Assembly (NCBI RefSeq): GCF_000336635.1
Contig: NZ_AOLY01000036.1
Coordinates: 1-63,580, forward strand
DNA: 63,580 bases
Reading direction: 5' to 3'
Source of the DNA: Haloarcula japonica DSM 6131
GTDB lineage: Archaea; Halobacteriota; Halobacteria; Halobacteriales; Haloarculaceae
Part shown: positions 61,021 to 63,580 of the stretch, in pieces
How positions within the stretch are numbered: position 1 is the first letter of the stretch
How the letters are laid out: each line of letters opens with the position of its first letter
Notes under the pieces: generated by a model
What the model saw: the letters and a program-made list of their open reading frames with translations, nothing else
Databases searched by the model: none
Told to the model about the DNA's origin: nothing
Made by a program: the position numbers and the translations under genes

Positions 61021-62473
61021 CGCTTGCACCCCCCGCGGGTCTATTGTCGCCGGTCGGACGCCCGATGAGCTTCCCGTCGCTGATGGCGTCCACGTCGTCG
61101 GCGACCATCCGGAACGACTGGTCGCGGCCCTCGGTCTCGGCCCGTTCGCCGAGCCGTGCGGCGTGGATCTCCTTGATTTCGTCCGGGAGCGCGAGGTCCG
61201 CGAACTCGAAGATGCGGACCCGGCCGTCGTCGTCTCTGGCCGGCAGCACCGCGCCCTTGGCGGCGTCGCTCGGCGCGAAGGGCACGTCCAGTGCACCGCT
61301 GTCGAAGGCGTTGATGACCCCCTGTGCCACGTCGCCGTCGCCGGCCTCGTAGATAGCGTCCATCAGCGCTCGTGTCTCCCGTTCGATGAGCGCCTGTTCC
61401 TCGTCGATACCCCCCAGGTCGATGTCCTGTTCGATCATCATATCGATGAGTTGTCTCGTCGTTCGCAGTCCGGCCGCGTTGGCTTCCTTCGTCGGCACGC
61501 CCTGGAACTCCTGGGCGGACTTCGTGATGACTTTGTCCGGCTGGGCGACGGCCGCCGTCGCGCCGCCGAGACTGATGACGCCGTTGGCTCGGGCCTCGTC
61601 GGGCGGGAAGCCGCCCATCCACTCGTGGAAGACGGTCGTGACGGTCACCTCGTCGCGGAGGTACTCGTTGCCGAGCTTCCGCAACGCCCGCAGCGCCGCC
61701 ACGTCCTGCACGAGGTTTCCGACCTGTCCGTAACCCAGCGTCAGCGACCGGACACCCTGCGTCGCGGCGAGTTCGCCCTCGACGAGCATCACCGCGATGG
61801 CGATGCTCGGCGGGACGAGGGTGCCGGTCAGCGGCCCGAAGGGCTCGCGGTTGATGGTCACGCCACGCTCAGTGTAGGCCCCGCAGAGCCGGTCGACGAA
61901 CTGCCAGTGCTCGATTGTCGTCGCGAGGTCGTGCCGTTTGGTGTACGGAATATTGTAGGAGATCGGCCCGCCCTCGAAGCTCTGGAACCCACCGGCGAGC
62001 GTGACCATCGCCAGGAGCCGGGCGTCGGGCGTGCCGTGGCGGACCTCGACAGGTGCGTCCAGCGCGCGGATAAGTCGTCGACAGTCCTCGACGCCGTGAT
62101 TGACCGCTGGAAACCCGTTCAGTTCGTTCTCGTCGCTGCCGCGGGAGGCAGCCAGTCCCTCCTCTGCTTTCTCATACTCGTTGTCACGCGTGTACGAGTC
62201 GATGGTCGTCGGCAGGAGGTCCGCGCCGCCCTCGTCCTGCAGGTACCGCAGCAGGTCGATCTGTTCTTCGAGGCAGGGGACGCCCGCCCGCGGCTGGAGG
62301 AGCGGCTGGTCAGCCGACTCCAGCACGGTGGCGAACTGCTTCGAGGCCGGCAGTGACTCGTGGAAGGCAATAGCTTCCTCGAAGTCGACTTCGCGGCCTG
62401 TGTGCCAGTTGTCTCTGAGATCGTTTGCGATGCGCTGTAGCTGGTCGTCGCTGAGTCGCTCGTCAGTTGGCAT
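61010..62473 (-). CDS. mamB: Glutamate (methylaspartate) mutase, E subunit
   Basis: 487 residues. The glutamate mutase epsilon chain pattern is seen in LQPRAGVPCLEEQIDLLRYL, VNHGVEDCRRLIRAL, FEGGPISYNIPYTKRHD and LTLGYGQVGNLVQDVAAL. With the S subunit and coenzyme B12 it converts glutamate to 3-methylaspartate by radical rearrangement. The ATG at 62473 lies 2 bp after the stop of mamA, so the two are coupled. Confidence 0.94.
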   Translation of the reverse strand: MPTDERLSDDQLQRIANDLRDNWHTGREVDFEEAIAFHESLPASKQFATVLESADQPLLQPRAGVPCLEEQIDLLRYLQDEGGADLLPTTIDSYTRDNEYEKAEEGLAASRGSDENELNGFPAVNHGVEDCRRLIRALDAPVEVRHGTPDARLLAMVTLAGGFQSFEGGPISYNIPYTKRHDLATTIEHWQFVDRLCGAYTERGVTINREPFGPLTGTLVPPSIAIAVMLVEGELAATQGVRSLTLGYGQVGNLVQDVAALRALRKLGNEYLRDEVTVTTVFHEWMGGFPPDEARANGVISLGGATAAVAQPDKVITKSAQEFQGVPTKEANAAGLRTTRQLIDMMIEQDIDLGGIDEEQALIERETRALMDAIYEAGDGDVAQGVINAFDSGALDVPFAPSDAAKGAVLPARDDDGRVRIFEFADLALPDEIKEIHAARLGERAETEGRDQSFRMVADDVDAISDGKLIGRPTGDNRPAGGASDAD

Positions 62474-62475
62474 AG

Positions 62476-62916
62476 TCACCCGTCAACCCTGATCTGCTCC
62501 GCCTCTGTTGTCGTCAGTTGCAGGTCTTCGCGGAGCATTTCGATAGCCTCCTCCGGGTCCGTTTCCGCGTCGAAGACGCGGTCGAAACCCATCTGTCGGA
62601 ACGTCGCCTGCGTCTCCTCGAAGTCGGACTGTCCGACGGCAAGGTTCCCACCGACGTACGTGAGCACGTCGAGCCCGGCGTCGTCGAGCTCGTCGTGCAG
62701 CCCCTCGCAGTCCTGGCGGGCGTGCCCGTACAGGGAGGATACCAGTACTGCCTCGGCGTCGTGAGATTTCGCGGCGGAGACGAACTCGTCCTGTGCGGTC
62801 TGGACACCGAGGTTGATTACCTCGAAGCCAGCGGCCGAGAGCGCCTGCTCTAGAATCGTGATGCCGACGACGTGCGCGTCGGAGCCAATCACGCCGAGGA
62901 TAACGGTCCGGGGCAT
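62476..62916 (-). CDS. mamA: Glutamate (methylaspartate) mutase, S subunit (B12-binding)
   Basis: 146 residues. The cobalamin motif D-x-H-x-x-G is SDAHVVG (Asp13, His15, Gly18), followed by the S-x-L and GG elements LVSSLYGHARQDCEG and TYVGGNLAVG. It holds B12 in the base-off/His-on form for the mutase. First gene of the five-gene minus-strand operon. Confidence 0.95.
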   Translation of the reverse strand: MPRTVILGVIGSDAHVVGITILEQALSAAGFEVINLGVQTAQDEFVSAAKSHDAEAVLVSSLYGHARQDCEGLHDELDDAGLDVLTYVGGNLAVGQSDFEETQATFRQMGFDRVFDAETDPEEAIEMLREDLQLTTTEAEQIRVDG

Positions 62917-62941
62917 GTACTACGTCGTCGTCGTCGGGTAG

Positions 62942-62949
62942 TGATAAAC
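62942..62949 (-). promoter_or_regulatory. Probable TATA box of the mamA-citE operon
   Basis: On the minus strand GTTTATCA is centred about 29 bp before the mamA ATG at 62916. The A/T-rich 120-bp spacer also contains the palindromes tcatga and ccttaagg, possible operator parts shared with the divergent CoA-transferase. Confidence 0.5.
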
Positions 62950-63005
62950 CTAATGGTCTTTCATGATAATATGGCCTTAAGGAATTTATAATGGACGTTC
63001 AAGAA

Positions 63006-63014
63006 GGTTTATGC
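63006..63014 (+). promoter_or_regulatory. Probable TATA box of the CoA-transferase gene
   Basis: ggtttatgc is centred about 28 bp before the ATG at 63038. It supports that start over the in-frame ATG at 63011, which overlaps the element. Confidence 0.5.
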
Positions 63015-63037
63015 GGCCGCCCCGTCGTGGTTTTCGC

Positions 63038-63549
63038 ATGGGTGCGCTTGACGACTTGCGTGTGCTCGACCTGACACAGGTCCTCGCTGGACCGTACTGT
63101 ACGATGTTGCTCGCAGACATGGGCGCGGACGTGGTAAAGGTCGAACGCCCCGGCGGCGACCTCATCAGGTCGAACCCGCCGTTCCTGAGCGACGGCGACG
63201 AAGAAGCCTACGGCGGCTACTTCCAGAGCGTCAACCGTGGGAAACGCTCGCTGGAACTCGACCTTGGGGCCGATGAAGACCGCGAGGCGTTCCTTTCACT
63301 CGTCGAGCGCGCAGACGTGGTCGTCGAGAACTTCAAGGCCGGCACGATGGAGAAATTCGACTGCGGCTACGAGACGCTCCGGGAGCATAACCCGGACCTC
63401 ATCTACTCTTCCATCCGAGGCTTTGGCGACCCGCGAACGGGCGAAACCCACCGACAGGGCCAGCCGTCGTTCGACCTTATTGCGCAGGCGCTGGGCGGAG
63501 TCATGGAAATCACGGGGCAGTCGGACGGACCGCCGACGAAGGTCGGCCC
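63038..63549 (+). CDS. mct: CaiB/BaiF CoA-transferase, probable succinyl-CoA:mesaconate CoA-transferase (truncated)
   Basis: The first 170 residues only; the contig ends inside the gene. MGALDDLRVLDLTQVLAGPY opens the class III CoA-transferase fold, followed by VVKVERPGG, FQSVNRGKRSLELDLG and ENFKAGTMEKF. The catalytic Asp of this family is in the QPSFDLIAQALGG region near residue 150. Position divergent from mamAB suggests the mesaconate-activating step of the methylaspartate cycle. Residues beyond base 63549 come from adapter and must not be used. Confidence 0.87.
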
Positions 63550-63580
63550 CTGTCTCTTATACACATCTCTGATGGCGCGA
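63550..63580 (+). other. Nextera adapter sequence at the contig end (artefact)
   Basis: ctgtctcttatacacatct (63550-63568) is the reverse complement of the Tn5 mosaic end, followed by ctgatggcgcga (63569-63580), part of a known Nextera adapter. These 31 bases are not genomic. In one frame they translate to the well-known artefact ending SYTHL. Confidence 0.98.

Noticed and set aside
63237..63572. Open frame on the plus strand ending SYTHL
   Set aside because: It is out of frame with the CoA-transferase and its end is adapter translation.

Overview
The window reads as chromosomal DNA of a haloarchaeon, most likely Haloarcula or a close relative. The evidence is: high GC with strongly acidic proteins; TATA boxes placed 25-30 bp before start codons, as for leaderless transcripts; a tRNA-Trp gene with a long intron carrying a box C/D guide RNA; twin-arginine signals; halocyanin; and a complete methylaspartate-cycle gene cluster, a pathway described in Haloarcula. 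Both ends carry Tn5/Nextera adapter sequence (1-17 and 63550-63580). The window is therefore one assembled contig whose outermost genes are cut by library construction.

Layout, left to right. 1-0.9 kb: the tail of a dockerin-bearing protein beside a membrane-anchored cohesin-domain protein. 0.95-4.3 kb: a PhoX-like secreted phosphatase between two copies of a haloarchaeal gene of unknown function. 4.5-8.5 kb: potassium uptake (two TrkH, one TrkA). 9.3-10.5 kb: shikimate kinase and chorismate mutase, followed by an acetyltransferase cassette that appears to have inserted at the 3' end of the mutase gene. 11-16.6 kb: carbonic anhydrase, tRNA-Trp, IMP dehydrogenase, small zinc-ribbon proteins, tRNA-Lys. 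16.8-21.8 kb: a TrkA-N/DHH/DHHA1 phosphoesterase facing a PRC-barrel protein, a peroxiredoxin-like protein without its catalytic cysteine, endonuclease III and a stress protein.

21.3-28 kb: a respiratory cluster with halocyanin, Rieske protein, split cytochrome b and several small membrane proteins of unknown function. 28-35 kb: an NAD-kinase-like protein, a geranylgeranyl-reductase-type flavoprotein, a conserved Asp-rich protein, a Mop-domain protein, photolyase and a methyltransferase. 35-40.5 kb: the 2-oxoacid:ferredoxin oxidoreductase korAB, a flavin reductase, a double UspA protein and a small Rieske protein. 40.6-45.2 kb: pabC-pabA-pabB (p-aminobenzoate), a helix-hairpin-helix protein and aroE.

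45.3-53.9 kb: a cation exchanger, D-aminoacyl-tRNA deacylase, ftsZ1, then a substrate-binding lipoprotein plus chemotaxis transducer pair, then secE and spt5/nusG. The binding-protein/transducer pair splits an otherwise conserved ftsZ1-secE-nusG neighbourhood. 54-57.6 kb: a PHP-domain protein, CinA amidase and an aminotransferase. 57.6-63.5 kb: the methylaspartate cycle in order, divergent around one intergenic promoter region: lyase, mesaconyl-CoA hydratase, methylaspartate ammonia-lyase and both glutamate mutase subunits on the minus strand, and a truncated CoA-transferase on the plus strand. These enzymes turn glutamate into glyoxylate and propionyl-CoA, so acetyl-CoA can be assimilated without the glyoxylate bypass.

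No CRISPR array, rRNA or intact insertion sequence was seen. Function assignments rest on reading motifs by eye; no database search was run.
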